A DNA stretch of 33,815 nt from Armatimonadota bacterium. Lineage in GTDB: Bacteria; Armatimonadota; Armatimonadia; Armatimonadales; Capsulimonadaceae. A program made the position numbers and the translations under genes. A model generated the notes under the pieces. It was not told the DNA's origin, did not search any database, and saw only the letters and a list, made by a program, of their open reading frames with translations. Location of the stretch: positions 2,722-36,536 of the forward strand of contig PLAD01000222.1 in assembly GCA_003134215.1 (NCBI GenBank). The letters run 5' to 3'. The number at the start of each line of letters is the position of its first letter. Positions within the stretch are counted from its first letter, which is position 1. Below, piece by piece: positions 24,572 through 33,259 of the stretch.

Positions 24572-27500
24572 CTATGCGGCAAGACGGATTTCCGGGATAG
24601 CGGATTCGTCCTCTGCTCTTATCGGGAGCCTAACATAGAATGTGGATCCATGGCCCACTCCCAGGCTTTCGGCCCATGCTGAGCCCCCATGAAGCTGCAC
24701 CAATCTTTTAGTGATGCTTAGACCCAATCCTGTTCCTTGCTGCTCACGGGAATACGACGAATCTGTCTGTTCAAACTCTTTCCAGATGCGTTCGATGTCT
24801 TCGGGTGCGATACCGATTCCTTCGTCCTTGACAGAAATCAGCAGTTGTTCGGCCGCCATCTCTGCGTGCACTTCGATTCTCCCGTGCTCTCTCGTGAACT
24901 TGACCGCATTCGAAAGCAGGTTCAGAAGGACCTGTCTCATGTGCGCATCGTCCGCATAGAGTGCCGGAACGTTGGGCTCAACATCGACTGTAAGTTCAAT
25001 GGACTTCTTCGAAGCGAGTGGTCGAATAATTGAGATCGCCGCGTTGAGAATGACTGAGACATCTAGTTCGGTTTTAATCAGGTCAACGCGGCCGGCTTCG
25101 ATTTTTGAATGATCGAGGATGTTATTGATAAGTTCGAGCAGGTGCTTGCCGCTGGTCAGAGTGTGCCCAAGATACTTTATCTGCTTCGGATTCAGCGCTC
25201 CGAAGTGCTGATCGAGCAGCAGCTCGGAGAATCCGAGAATGGCGTTTAGCGGCGTACGTAGTTCATGGCTCATATTGGCCAGAAACTGGCTCTTCGAACG
25301 GTTGGCAAGCTCGGCCGTCAGCTTGGCCTGAACAAGCTCCTCGCGCTCCAGTTTGCGTTCGGTGATATCCGCAAGGCAAACGACTGCGCCGGTCACTTTA
25401 CCGTTGTCTATGATCGGGGAGGACGAGTATTCAACCGAGATAGACGATCCGTCCTTTCGCCAGAACACCTCCGTGTCGACATGGCATCGACCAGTTGAGT
25501 GAAGGGCGTTGTAAATGGGACAGTCCTTTATGCTGTAGTGGCTGCCGTCTTGGTGACTGTGGTGTGATAAGGTGTGTACATTCTGTCCAACCATCTCATC
25601 GCGACTATAACCGAGCGTCCGGGCCGCAGCTTCGTTGACGAAAGTGCAGATACCGTCAAGATCGATTCCGTAAATGCCTTCCGATGTTGACTCTAATAGA
25701 AGCAAGTTGTTAGTGGCGAGTCTTAAACGCTCGTCCTCTTCCGCTTTACGTTCCGTGATGTCGCTGTGCGAACCGGCCAAGCGATACGGTACTCCGTTGC
25801 CATCGCGCAACGCGGCTCCCCTGGCAAGTATCCAGAGCTGCCTGCCGTCCTTATGGATCATTCGATACTGTATCTCAAAGGCGGAAATGGCGCCTGACAG
25901 GTAGTCGTCAATGTGCTTTTTGACCGTAACTAGATCATCCAGGTGCAGTAAATTGAGCCAGGTTTCAACCTGGTTGGTCAGCTCGTGGTCTAAGTAACCC
26001 AGCATGCTCTTCCACCGAGGGGAGAAATAGACACGATTATTCGTGATGTCCCAGTCCCACAGTCCGTCCATCGAACCTTCGACAGCCACGGCGAAGCGCT
26101 GATTGCTTTCGACAAGCTCTGCCTGAGCAATCCGCAAGCCTTCACGGGCGTTGTCCAGCCCTCCTGCAGCACTTGCAATTTCCGTCTGCATCAAATTGAA
26201 CGACGCAGCCATTTCCGACATCTCGTCGTTAGTCAGCACGTTGACCGCGATAACGTCGATCCGTGCGTGTGCATCCTCGAGGCGCCCCGCACCAAGAGCC
26301 TCCATGGCGCGTGAAAAGTCGGCAAGCGTTCCGGTCGCCAAGCGCCTTGCAGCGATGGAGATCTCTTCCGCCGCGTGCGCGATCATGCCTGGCAAAATCA
26401 GGCCGACACTGATTGTCAGCAGCGCTACCGCGACAAATATGTCTTGAAGGCCGGCGATAAGCGCCGGACGGCTCTGCGAAACATGATCGATTGCCAGCAG
26501 ATATCCACCGCCGTCAAGTGCGAGGACCAGCAGCATTGCCCCGGTCAACTTTGAATGAAGTGAGTTGAAAAGCGGCCTGAGGCCCGCACCGCGACGTTCG
26601 AACAGCCTTTGGACGCCGTTTATGGCGACGCCGGAATAAGCGAGAGCGATGCCGGCCAGGACTGTCGGGAGCCCGAACTGTTCGAAGCCAAGTAGGGTTG
26701 AAAGCCCCCAGATACTCGCCGCAACAACACCGGCCGTGATTGTCCAGTCCGGAGCTCGATACGGACGAGGCAAGTCCGGCGCGTTTCGACGCAGCAGCCA
26801 GACTGCGATGTTTGGCATTCCGATACCGATCAAGTAGGTCAGGTTTGCAGCCGCGATCACCCAGGTGGGGTCGCCTGTCAATAAGAATATGATCGCAAAT
26901 CCGGCTGTAAGCAGCGTCGCGACCCATGGACAGTCGGTTTTCGAACGCATTGCCAAAATTTTCGGCAGCAGTCCATCATCGGCAAGCTGCGAAATCGTAC
27001 GTGAGGCGCCGGCGAGCGGCTGAAGGGTGCCCTGAAACATGTTCAGTGTCATGAACCAGATCGCTGCGCTCTTTGCCAAAGGACCGGCAAACGGAGCAAA
27101 TGTCGGTCCAAGCACGTTCTGCAGATCGTTAAGCAGCGGTGCAGTGCCGAAAAAGCCAAGCCATACAAAGGGAAGAATGACAAAATAGAGGCCGGCCATC
27201 AATGCGCTTGCCAACATCGCCTTGGGCACATTCTTTGCCGGGTCGATTGTTTCGCCGACATGGCACGCGGCAGCCTCGAATGCCGGAGCGGCAAAGCCGA
27301 TCAGGTAAAGACCGGCCATGGCCGACGTGACTTTTCCAAAGAACCCGCCGAAGGGAGTGACCAGGTGGAATGTCGTCGCTCTATGCCAATCTTCATGGCC
27401 GGTCAGCACTGGAATGACAGCCGACATAAACGCAAGAATGGCCGAACCGATTGCAATGGGAATGGCCAGTCTCACGACACTTTTGACGCCGGACAGGTTG

Positions 27501-27964
27501 ACTGCCGTAAAGAGTGAAATAATGCCGATTGCAATAAGATTAATTGGAACGTGCGGCAAATACCACTGGTGCAGAGCGCAGGCCGAGAGAATTGCCGTCA
27601 GTCCGCAGGTTGGAATCCAGCCCCACCAATAACAGGTGCCGGTCAGTACAGCGAGAACCCGGCTGTACGGGCGAAAAGCCTCTGCGCAGGTGGCCGCAAT
27701 GCCGCCGACGCGATTCGGCCACATCAGGATAAGTTCTGTCCAGCCCGGGGCTGCGAGCCACGACAATATCAATCCGAGGGCTAGGAGCGGGATTGCGGCG
27801 CTTCCTTGAGTCGCGATCAGTCCACCGGCGCCGGCAATTAAAAACAGACTTTGATTACTTCCACCCATAGCGAGCGCGGTGGTGCCGAACCACCCGATCG
27901 TTCTTGGATGTTGCTTGCCGGAGTTGTTGGACATCGGCGAAATTCCGTCGCCTAGCTGGTCCAT
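24572..27964 (-). CDS. APC-family transporter fused to a PAS-PAS histidine kinase
   Basis: A 1130-residue protein. Residues 18-470 form a multi-span amino acid/polyamine/organocation (APC) permease-like domain: GTTALAMGGSNQSLFLIAGA, EAFRPYSRVLAVLTGTCYWW and a proline-rich late segment NAPDLPRPYRAPDW typical of this superfamily. Two more membrane segments and a HAMP-like linker (about 475-600) follow, then two PAS domains (about 625-745 and 755-875), HisKA with phosphoacceptor His900 in MSHELRTPLN, and HATPase with N box NLLSNAVKF, DEGIGIA and GTGLGLSI. This parallels CbrA, where an SLC5 transporter is fused to a kinase, but with an APC-type module. It heads an operon with two response regulators. 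A second ATG lies 10 codons in, so the start is uncertain. Confidence 0.88.
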   Translation of the reverse strand: MDQLGDGISPMSNNSGKQHPRTIGWFGTTALAMGGSNQSLFLIAGAGGLIATQGSAAIPLLALGLILSWLAAPGWTELILMWPNRVGGIAATCAEAFRPYSRVLAVLTGTCYWWGWIPTCGLTAILSACALHQWYLPHVPINLIAIGIISLFTAVNLSGVKSVVRLAIPIAIGSAILAFMSAVIPVLTGHEDWHRATTFHLVTPFGGFFGKVTSAMAGLYLIGFAAPAFEAAACHVGETIDPAKNVPKAMLASALMAGLYFVILPFVWLGFFGTAPLLNDLQNVLGPTFAPFAGPLAKSAAIWFMTLNMFQGTLQPLAGASRTISQLADDGLLPKILAMRSKTDCPWVATLLTAGFAIIFLLTGDPTWVIAAANLTYLIGIGMPNIAVWLLRRNAPDLPRPYRAPDWTITAGVVAASIWGLSTLLGFEQFGLPTVLAGIALAYSGVAINGVQRLFERRGAGLRPLFNSLHSKLTGAMLLVLALDGGGYLLAIDHVSQSRPALIAGLQDIFVAVALLTISVGLILPGMIAHAAEEISIAARRLATGTLADFSRAMEALGAGRLEDAHARIDVIAVNVLTNDEMSEMAASFNLMQTEIASAAGGLDNAREGLRIAQAELVESNQRFAVAVEGSMDGLWDWDITNNRVYFSPRWKSMLGYLDHELTNQVETWLNLLHLDDLVTVKKHIDDYLSGAISAFEIQYRMIHKDGRQLWILARGAALRDGNGVPYRLAGSHSDITERKAEEDERLRLATNNLLLLESTSEGIYGIDLDGICTFVNEAAARTLGYSRDEMVGQNVHTLSHHSHQDGSHYSIKDCPIYNALHSTGRCHVDTEVFWRKDGSSISVEYSSSPIIDNGKVTGAVVCLADITERKLEREELVQAKLTAELANRSKSQFLANMSHELRTPLNAILGFSELLLDQHFGALNPKQIKYLGHTLTSGKHLLELINNILDHSKIEAGRVDLIKTELDVSVILNAAISIIRPLASKKSIELTVDVEPNVPALYADDAHMRQVLLNLLSNAVKFTREHGRIEVHAEMAAEQLLISVKDEGIGIAPEDIERIWKEFEQTDSSYSREQQGTGLGLSITKRLVQLHGGSAWAESLGVGHGSTFYVRLPIRAEDESAIPEIRLAA

Positions 27965-28035
27965 AAAAGAGTTCTTCCACTGTTAGTCATGATTATCACT
28001 GCTAGTATGTATTGGCTTACAATTTGAGTTGGATT

Positions 28036-28179
28036 ATGGCCAACGAAAGCACGTTAAATTTGTCGCTATTCTCGCAGCAAGAGAAGACGCATAGCGGCGG
28101 GCCAATCGTCGAAAAAATACTGGGAGTGATTGATAAAATTAAAGTATGGTGTATATTGAATATAACGATGTTAGAATAA
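28036..28179 (+). CDS. Possible 47-residue small ORF upstream of tetR
   Basis: ATG 28036 to TAA 28177-28179 encodes a small polar protein starting MANESTLNLSLFSQQEKTHS. No family is recognised, the ribosome site is weak, and its 3' end lies in the tetR operator region. It may be spurious. Confidence 0.2.
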   Translation: MANESTLNLSLFSQQEKTHSGGPIVEKILGVIDKIKVWCILNITMLE

Positions 28180-28195
28180 CTAACGTTGATATATT
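28162..28195. promoter_or_regulatory. Two overlapping TetR operator-like half-matched sites at the tetR start
   Basis: Compared with the perfect operator at 28817-28839 (centre CTAACATTGTTAG), the window 28162-28178 matches 13 of 17 bases (around AACGATGTTAG) and 28178-28195 matches 14 of 18 (around CTAACGTTGAT). They abut the tetR ATG, so TetR binding would repress its own gene. Confidence 0.6.
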
Positions 28196-28801
28196 ATGGG
28201 TATAAGAGAACGGCGACAACGACAAAAAGCGGCGACGAGAGAAGGCATATTAACTGCCGCGCTCATACTGGCCAAGAACGAGGGCTGGCAAGCGGTCACA
28301 GTGCGACGGCTTGCCGAATTGGTCGAGTACACGCCGCCGATTATCTACCGATATTTCGCAAGCAAGGATGCGCTTTTTAAAGAGCTGCAAAATCGAGGGT
28401 TTGACGAGCTTAATTCGAGGATCGCAGTTGTGTACGCTGCAGCCGCCGATCCTCGGGAGCGACTGATCGCGATGGCCGACACCTATATCGTGTTCGCATA
28501 CGAGCGACCGGAGCTCTATGAGTTGATGCACGGAAGCAGCAGCGCTGCCGTTGACCTGGACAGCACGCTGGAACAAGCGACATCCGGCGCAAGCATTATC
28601 GAGAACTGCCTCGAAGAGTGGGCGGCCTCTCGTTCTGTTTCCTTGAGAAGCATCGAGGACTGCGTCGATATCGCCTGGGGGCTGCTGCACGGTCTCATCA
28701 CCGTCGAAATGCTTGGACGAATTTCCGGCGGAAAAGACCGCGTCAGGACGCTCGCGGAAAATACCATCAAAGATCTGCTCAAAGCCTGGGCGACGGGATG
28801 A
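28196..28801 (+). CDS. TetR family transcriptional regulator
   Basis: A 201-residue TetR protein. The N-terminal HTH has AATREGILTAALILAKNEGW, then VRRLAELVEYTPPIIYRYFA (recognition helix and the YRYF signature) and SKDALFKEL. The C-terminal ligand-binding domain has EMLGRIS and helices typical of the WHG subgroup. TetR proteins repress neighbouring genes until a small ligand binds. The oxidoreductase gene follows 65 bases downstream and carries a perfect palindrome in its promoter, which makes it the probable target. The ATG is preceded immediately by an operator and a TATATT with no Shine-Dalgarno sequence, so its transcript may be nearly leaderless. Confidence 0.92.
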   Translation: MGIRERRQRQKAATREGILTAALILAKNEGWQAVTVRRLAELVEYTPPIIYRYFASKDALFKELQNRGFDELNSRIAVVYAAAADPRERLIAMADTYIVFAYERPELYELMHGSSSAAVDLDSTLEQATSGASIIENCLEEWAASRSVSLRSIEDCVDIAWGLLHGLITVEMLGRISGGKDRVRTLAENTIKDLLKAWATG

Positions 28802-28816
28802 TATTATTTTTTCTCT

Positions 28817-28839
28817 ATAATCTAACATTGTTAGATTAT
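28817..28839. promoter_or_regulatory. Perfect TetR-type operator over the oxidoreductase promoter
   Basis: ATAATCTAAC, ATT, GTTAGATTAT: exact 10-base arms around a 3-base centre. TATAAT at 28816-28821 overlaps its left arm. It lies 27 bases before the ATG at 28867. Related copies are found at the tetR start. Confidence 0.8.
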
Positions 28840-28866
28840 ATTTCAAAGTAAGATAGGATAAATAAA

Positions 28867-29853
28867 ATGACTGGAAATAAGATGACAACTTCGATATCGA
28901 AATATAAAATCGCGCTCTTCGGCGCAGCGGGTGCGGTTGGAAAGAGCATTGCGCATGCACTTCGGGCCAACGGGCAATCTTATCGCGTCGTCGGTCGGGA
29001 GACTTCTCGGCTGGAATCCGCGTTCGGCGACGATTCCCTTGCCGAGATCGTCGGTTGGAACCCCGATGATCCCGCATCGGTTCGCGCGGCAGCCGAAGGG
29101 ATCGACACCATCATTTATCTGGTCGGAGTTCCCTACAACCACTTCGAACTGCACCCGGTTTTGATGCAGAAAACCCTTGACGGAGCTCTCGCAGCCGGGG
29201 TCAAACGGATCGTTCTGATTGGGACCGTCTATCCATATGGAGCGCCCACAACTCCGACCGTTGCCGAGAGTCATCCGCGCAATCCGACTACGTTCAAGGG
29301 CAAGATGCGTAAAGAGCAGGAAGAGATTTTGTTGAAAGCACACGCGGACGGAAAGATCCAGGCTGCGATCCTGAGGCTGCCGGACTTCTACGGTCCCAAT
29401 GTCGACCAAGCCAGCTTCTTGCATCTTCTCTTCAAAGCTGCATCGGAAGGAGGCGCCGCCGATATGATCGGGCCGATCGACACCCCGCACGAGTTTGTTT
29501 TCATACCTGATGTAGGCCCAGTTGTTCTTGAACTCGCATCGAAGCCGGAAGCCTACGGCCGTTTGTGGAACCTTGCCGGCGCCGGCGCAATAACACAGCG
29601 TGAGATCGCCGAGAAAGTATTTGAAATGGCCGGCAGGAAGCCCAGCCTTCGCGTCGTCGGCAAGACCGGCCTGCGCCTGCTCGGACTATTCAACCCGATG
29701 CTGCGAGAACTGGTCGAGATGCACTACCTCCAAACCACCCCCGTCCTGATGGACGACACCGCACTAACCCAGCTCATCGGCCCAATCAAGAAAACCCCCT
29801 ACGCCCAGGGTATCAGGGAAACTTATGAAACTTACAAAAAGGAGGCAAAGTAG
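28867..29853 (+). CDS. NAD(P)-dependent oxidoreductase, extended SDR / epimerase-like
   Basis: A 328-residue Rossmann protein. KIALFGAAGAVGKSIAHAL (G19-x2-G22-x2-G25) is the nucleotide-binding motif of extended short-chain dehydrogenases. It has DTIIYLVG at the fourth strand and VLIGTVYPYGAP at the active-site Ser/Thr position. The usual YxxxK pair is not evident: the equivalent region reads TFKGKMRKEQEE without Tyr, so this may be an atypical or NmrA-like member rather than a classical epimerase. It is likely controlled by the adjacent TetR through the palindrome in its promoter. AGGAT lies 10 bases before the ATG; a second ATG is five codons in. TetR-SDR pairs commonly deal with reactive or toxic small molecules. 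Confidence 0.82.
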   Translation: MTGNKMTTSISKYKIALFGAAGAVGKSIAHALRANGQSYRVVGRETSRLESAFGDDSLAEIVGWNPDDPASVRAAAEGIDTIIYLVGVPYNHFELHPVLMQKTLDGALAAGVKRIVLIGTVYPYGAPTTPTVAESHPRNPTTFKGKMRKEQEEILLKAHADGKIQAAILRLPDFYGPNVDQASFLHLLFKAASEGGAADMIGPIDTPHEFVFIPDVGPVVLELASKPEAYGRLWNLAGAGAITQREIAEKVFEMAGRKPSLRVVGKTGLRLLGLFNPMLRELVEMHYLQTTPVLMDDTALTQLIGPIKKTPYAQGIRETYETYKKEAK

Positions 29854-29899
29854 ATCTGTAGTTGCCGGAATGACCGTTTATGTGGCTTTGCTCGGTACC

Positions 29900-29933
29900 T
29901 TGACAAAGGTTCAGAGGAAAGCCATTATATAAT
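29900..29933 (+). promoter_or_regulatory. Promoter-like sequence before the FN3 protein gene
   Basis: TTGACA (29900-29905) and TATAAT (29928-29933) both match consensus, but 22 bases apart, wider than usual. Overlapping ATTATA at 29924-29929 gives a spacing of 18. Either could serve. Confidence 0.4.
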
Positions 29934-30026
29934 GTATAAAACTTCGCCGCCCCGCATAATTCTAATTTATTCCACAGGCCAATTTCGTTCGGAAACGGCT
30001 CTCAACACCCTGAGAAATCCTGGACT

Positions 30027-31454
30027 ATGCTAAAAATCGACGCCTATGCCATCAGAGCACGATCACGCATACCTGCTTGTAAGTCAACAACCCTCGTCAC
30101 GCTTCTTCTCCTTGCCGCACCGATCCTTGCCGACCCGTTCGCCAATGCACAATCTTCTCTGTCCGGCCGGCCGTCAGCGCCGAGCATCTCTCAGGCCATC
30201 AGTGGCGACGGCGCTGTAACTCTCACCTGGAATGCACCTTCATTTGGTGTGGTCGGCGCGGCTTTCTCGGTTTACCGCGGCGCGGCGCCTGGCGCGGAGG
30301 CAGCGACGCCGATTGTTTCAGGTCTGACAGCCCTGACATACAAGGATAAGGGCCTGGCCGATGGTGTTCCCGAGTACTACACGGTGGTTGCGAGTAACCC
30401 CAAGGGATCTAGCGCACCAAGCCCTGAGGTTATGGGCGTTCCGTACGCTGCCCCTACAGGACTGACCACAATTCCCGGCGATGTCGAAGTACTGCTGACC
30501 TGGGCCCCGCTTGCCGGGGCTTCGACCAATGGCGGAGGGTATATCGTTTGGCGGTCGTTGACTCCCGGAGGGCCCTACACACAGGTGACGACGACTCTGA
30601 TTTCCGGAGGCCCTGCCTACCTGGACACTGTGGGCGGACACGGGCTCGATATCGGTGCAACTTATTACTACGTTGTCACCTACCTCGACAAATACGGAAA
30701 TGTCAGCCCAAAATCATCCGAAGTTTCCGCGGCCACTGCGGCCGCCGGTGGTGTTTGGAGCCTCTCCGTTTCTCCCAGTGACACGTCATCCGGGTCGACC
30801 TCCGATCCAAACGCAAGTTCCGATGGCGCTGCTCACCTTTCCACCGGAACAGTCTTTGCGACAGTCGCCGGACCGCAGTCAGCGGCTGCAAATGAGGCGG
30901 CAACGGCATTGATTGGCGGGACATGTACGGCGATCTGGCATCCAGACACTCCCGGCGCTCTTCCAGGACTTTACGTTGTTGTCGAAGACCGGACTGGAAA
31001 TATCTATGGTGAGATAGCCGGAGAGTTTTCAGGCGACGCCTCGGTTGCAATCGCCGGCGGTCCTTCCCTGGAAACTCGCGACCCCGCATCGGCGACTCAG
31101 ATCGCGTCGCTGCCGAAACTGACGGAAACACTGGACGAAAGTACGCCTGGAGTTGTCGCAATGACGGTCACAGCGACGGACCATACACGGAAGGTCACTG
31201 GCCAGGCGCCCCAATCGATACATTCCTACACCGAAAACTTATCGGTCTCGTCGCAGACCGTGCATGTATTTACCCCGGAGTTTTTCGAGGCGAACTACAG
31301 CACATCGCCGCACGTCTTCCTGTCATTTCCGCTCCCGGAAACATCTATTGCCGCGCTGGCCGCTGCAGGTGAAGGTACACCGGCCGGAGACGCCTGCTCC
31401 GCCTGGGGCGAGGTTACCGACGAGTATTCTAAGTTCAAAGTGGATGAGAGGTAG
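30027..31454 (+). CDS. Secreted protein with fibronectin type III repeats
   Basis: A 475-residue protein. It starts with a basic region followed by TTLVTLLLLAAPILA and a probable signal peptidase site near ANA-QS (about residue 42). Two FN3 domains follow: the first (about 50-140) with VTLTWNAP and YYTVVASNPKGSS, the second (about 142-235) with VLLTWAPL and YYYVVTYLDKYGNVS. A Ser/Thr/Asp-rich linker leads to a C-terminal region (about 270-470) that I do not recognise. FN3 repeats in bacterial secreted proteins usually act as spacers or binding modules in cell-surface or polysaccharide-degrading proteins. No catalytic domain is visible. It has no same-strand neighbour close by. Confidence 0.85.
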   Translation: MLKIDAYAIRARSRIPACKSTTLVTLLLLAAPILADPFANAQSSLSGRPSAPSISQAISGDGAVTLTWNAPSFGVVGAAFSVYRGAAPGAEAATPIVSGLTALTYKDKGLADGVPEYYTVVASNPKGSSAPSPEVMGVPYAAPTGLTTIPGDVEVLLTWAPLAGASTNGGGYIVWRSLTPGGPYTQVTTTLISGGPAYLDTVGGHGLDIGATYYYVVTYLDKYGNVSPKSSEVSAATAAAGGVWSLSVSPSDTSSGSTSDPNASSDGAAHLSTGTVFATVAGPQSAAANEAATALIGGTCTAIWHPDTPGALPGLYVVVEDRTGNIYGEIAGEFSGDASVAIAGGPSLETRDPASATQIASLPKLTETLDESTPGVVAMTVTATDHTRKVTGQAPQSIHSYTENLSVSSQTVHVFTPEFFEANYSTSPHVFLSFPLPETSIAALAAAGEGTPAGDACSAWGEVTDEYSKFKVDER

Positions 31455-31477
31455 ACAAGACGGCAGCATCGCCGTCT

Positions 31478-31996
31478 CTAACTATGCTGCTGCGCGCGGC
31501 TCAGGGCGGCTTCTTTGGCGCAGACATTCATGTTGATACTCAGGTTGACCTTCGGGATGATCCATTTCACGTAACCTAGAGAAATCAGCAGTTCGATATT
31601 ACCAAGGCAGTAATTTTCTTCTTCATCGGAGTATTCGAGGAGCTCGTCAATCGTGATCGTCGTACCACGAAACGCCGCCTGATCGGCTAGCGTATGTACG
31701 AATCGCTTGCGCATGTCGCGATTTTTGGCGATCAGTGAGGCATGTGCAAGGCCTGCCTTTTCGCAGCGTAGAACTCCCTGCGGCGTCAAGCGGACAATAT
31801 TGTCTTCATGATGTGGCAGCACCCATCCCTGTTTGATGAGCTGGTTGTAATGCTCCCAGAATACATTCATGTCGAACTTTAAATGTACCGCCCAAAGGTC
31901 AAGAGACTCCAGTGTCGCATCGCCGGCGGCGAAGCTCTTGGTGTAGAGGTAGTGCAGGATTGATTCATCCATCGAAAGGTTATCCATTGCGTACAC
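31478..31996 (-). CDS. Hypothetical protein, possible winged-helix fold
   Basis: A 172-residue soluble protein that I do not recognise. Its first 100 residues are helical with a wing-like segment: SILHYLYTKSFAAGD, then VFWEHYNQLIKQGWVLPHHE followed by VRLTPQGVLRCEKAG, the helix-turn-helix-then-wing pattern of winged-helix regulators. The C-terminal part repeats a similar shape: DELLEYSDEEENYCLGNIEL then LISLGYVKWIIPK. It may be a small DNA-binding or dsDNA-associated protein. Two ATGs are possible, at 31996 and 31987. It is convergent with the FN3 gene, with 23 bases between stops. Confidence 0.65.
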   Translation of the reverse strand: MYAMDNLSMDESILHYLYTKSFAAGDATLESLDLWAVHLKFDMNVFWEHYNQLIKQGWVLPHHEDNIVRLTPQGVLRCEKAGLAHASLIAKNRDMRKRFVHTLADQAAFRGTTITIDELLEYSDEEENYCLGNIELLISLGYVKWIIPKVNLSINMNVCAKEAALSRAQQHS

Positions 31997-32505
31997 TCCG
32001 ATCAGTCATAGAAGCCCTTTAACGGGACTAGGTTCTCATTACATGCTCCTATTCTAACATGACGAGTCCTTCTTGGCAATAGCATGTGACGACAAAAAAG
32101 GACGGCTTTACGATCGGCAGTTAGCCAATCGAAACACCGTCCCATTTTATGTTGTTTGGGCGACCGGTCGAGGCTGCCCGTTCATGACCCATCGTCGGCG
32201 TTCCGGTTCGAATAATCGTTACGTTGGCGATAATGCTGCCATTGCTTCGGCTATTCGTTAATGGGTGTAACGAGAGTTAAAACGAGGCTAAACCTCGCCA
32301 CCACCCTGTTGACTATCTTCCATTTAGCCACCACCTCCTAGGTTTAAAGGATGTGTCTATCATACCCTGTATTTCACAGATCATAGAAGTATTTTCTTCA
32401 GACTCTTCCCGGTGTCCAGCCCAGCTAAGTTTCGCTGCTGTTGGGCAGGGGTAACTCCTTGCAGTGACATTCAGGCTACGCATGCTGTTTGTTAGGAGGA
32501 ACTTT
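31997..32505. other. Intergenic region of about 510 bases
   Basis: Divergent promoters are expected here but none is strong. A CGAGG-CTAAA-CCTCG hairpin at 32283-32297 is followed on the minus strand by TTTT and could be a weak leftward terminator. Two GCCACCACC direct repeats lie at about 32297 and 32328. A 62-codon frame at 32073-32261 has no homology signs and I do not call it. AGGAGGAAC directly precedes the next gene. Confidence 0.45.
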
Positions 32506-32967
32506 ATGAGCACAACGCCAACATCGCCGAGTTCGCCGTCGACCCAGTCTGTGGCAACCGGGACCATTATCGGAATCGCCGTCGCCATTGTTGTTGTAGC
32601 AGCAATCGCCTACTTTATCTATGCCGGCACTCAGAACCAAACGCCGACCAGTACGATTACGACGATCAACAATCCAGCACCGGCGCCGGCTACATCGCCG
32701 AATGTGAGCGGTACACCTGGTTCATCCAGTAATACGACCATTAACATACCACCGTCGAACTCGTCATCCAACTCTTCGTCGCCGGCTCCGTCACCCAGCA
32801 ACGGATCGAGTTCGACGGCAGCGCCGAACTCCTCCACGAATTCGTCGCCTAGCAGCGGGTCGAGCAATAACAGCAACTCTGGTCCTGGAACGACCGCAAC
32901 CGGAAATAGCGGCAGTGCAGGCGCCACCGGAAGCGGATCAGGAGCCGGCTCCTCCGGCGGAATGTAA
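32506..32967 (+). CDS. Single-span membrane protein with Ser/Asn/Pro/Gly-rich low-complexity tail
   Basis: The ATG at 32506 is chosen because AGGAGGAAC lies a few bases upstream; a longer frame from 32464 would cover that ribosome site. It gives 153 residues: a short polar N-terminus (MSTTPTSPSSPSTQSV), one hydrophobic helix (about 18-40, TIIGIAVAIVVVAAIAYFIY), then about 110 residues made of Ser, Asn, Thr, Pro, Gly and Ala in imperfect repeats (SSNSSSPAPSPSNGSSS). Such tails are usually unfolded and extracytoplasmic, perhaps glycosylated. No function is recognised. A strong terminator follows the stop. Confidence 0.8.
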   Translation: MSTTPTSPSSPSTQSVATGTIIGIAVAIVVVAAIAYFIYAGTQNQTPTSTITTINNPAPAPATSPNVSGTPGSSSNTTINIPPSNSSSNSSSPAPSPSNGSSSTAAPNSSTNSSPSSGSSNNSNSGPGTTATGNSGSAGATGSGSGAGSSGGM

Positions 32968-32988
32968 CCCCGTATCCCCAGCGTATTT

Positions 32989-33024
32989 GCCCCGCAAGGC
33001 GTAATTGGTCTGCGGGGCTTTTTT
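32989..33024 (+). terminator. Rho-independent terminator
   Basis: GCCCCGCA (32989-32996) pairs with TGCGGGGC (33011-33018) and is followed by six T at 33019-33024. It terminates the low-complexity membrane protein gene, 22 bases past its stop. Confidence 0.93.
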
Positions 33025-33063
33025 GATGATCAACAAATCCGTTTTATAAGTTTTTTCACAATA

Positions 33064-33102
33064 GTGGCACCCTTAATAAAAATGATGTTAATTGGGTGCC
33101 AC
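33064..33102. repeat. Inverted repeat with 9-base perfect arms
   Basis: GTGGCACCC (33064-33072) and GGGTGCCAC (33094-33102) flank an AT-rich loop with TTAA on each side. A third copy of GTGGCACCC is at 33216-33224. These may be remnants of a small mobile element or a hairpin repeat; no transposase is seen. Confidence 0.55.
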
Positions 33103-33259
33103 GGTATGAGTCTCAGCTCGAACGGTGTCTGAGATGGAGCGGACGCTCCTGCTCAATTGTTGACCAGGTTGCTTAGCAGTAGACAGCAAAACACCCTTCC
33201 GCTGGAGGCGAAAGCGTGGCACCCGTAGAAAAATAACTAGCGCGGCACCGCACTCAAAA

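Noticed and set aside
26514-26927. Long shadow frames inside the transporter-kinase gene
   Set aside because: The main frame has clear transporter and kinase motifs throughout; the others are out-of-frame readings.
32073-32261. 62-codon plus-strand frame in the intergenic region
   Set aside because: No ribosome site, no recognisable composition or motif, and it lies in a region with hairpin and repeat features; I treat it as chance.
32448-32463. Possible sigma-54 site (GG-n10-GC with TTGCA) before the low-complexity membrane protein
   Set aside because: Only the TTGCA part and the GG match; the rest of the -24 box does not, unlike the two good sites.
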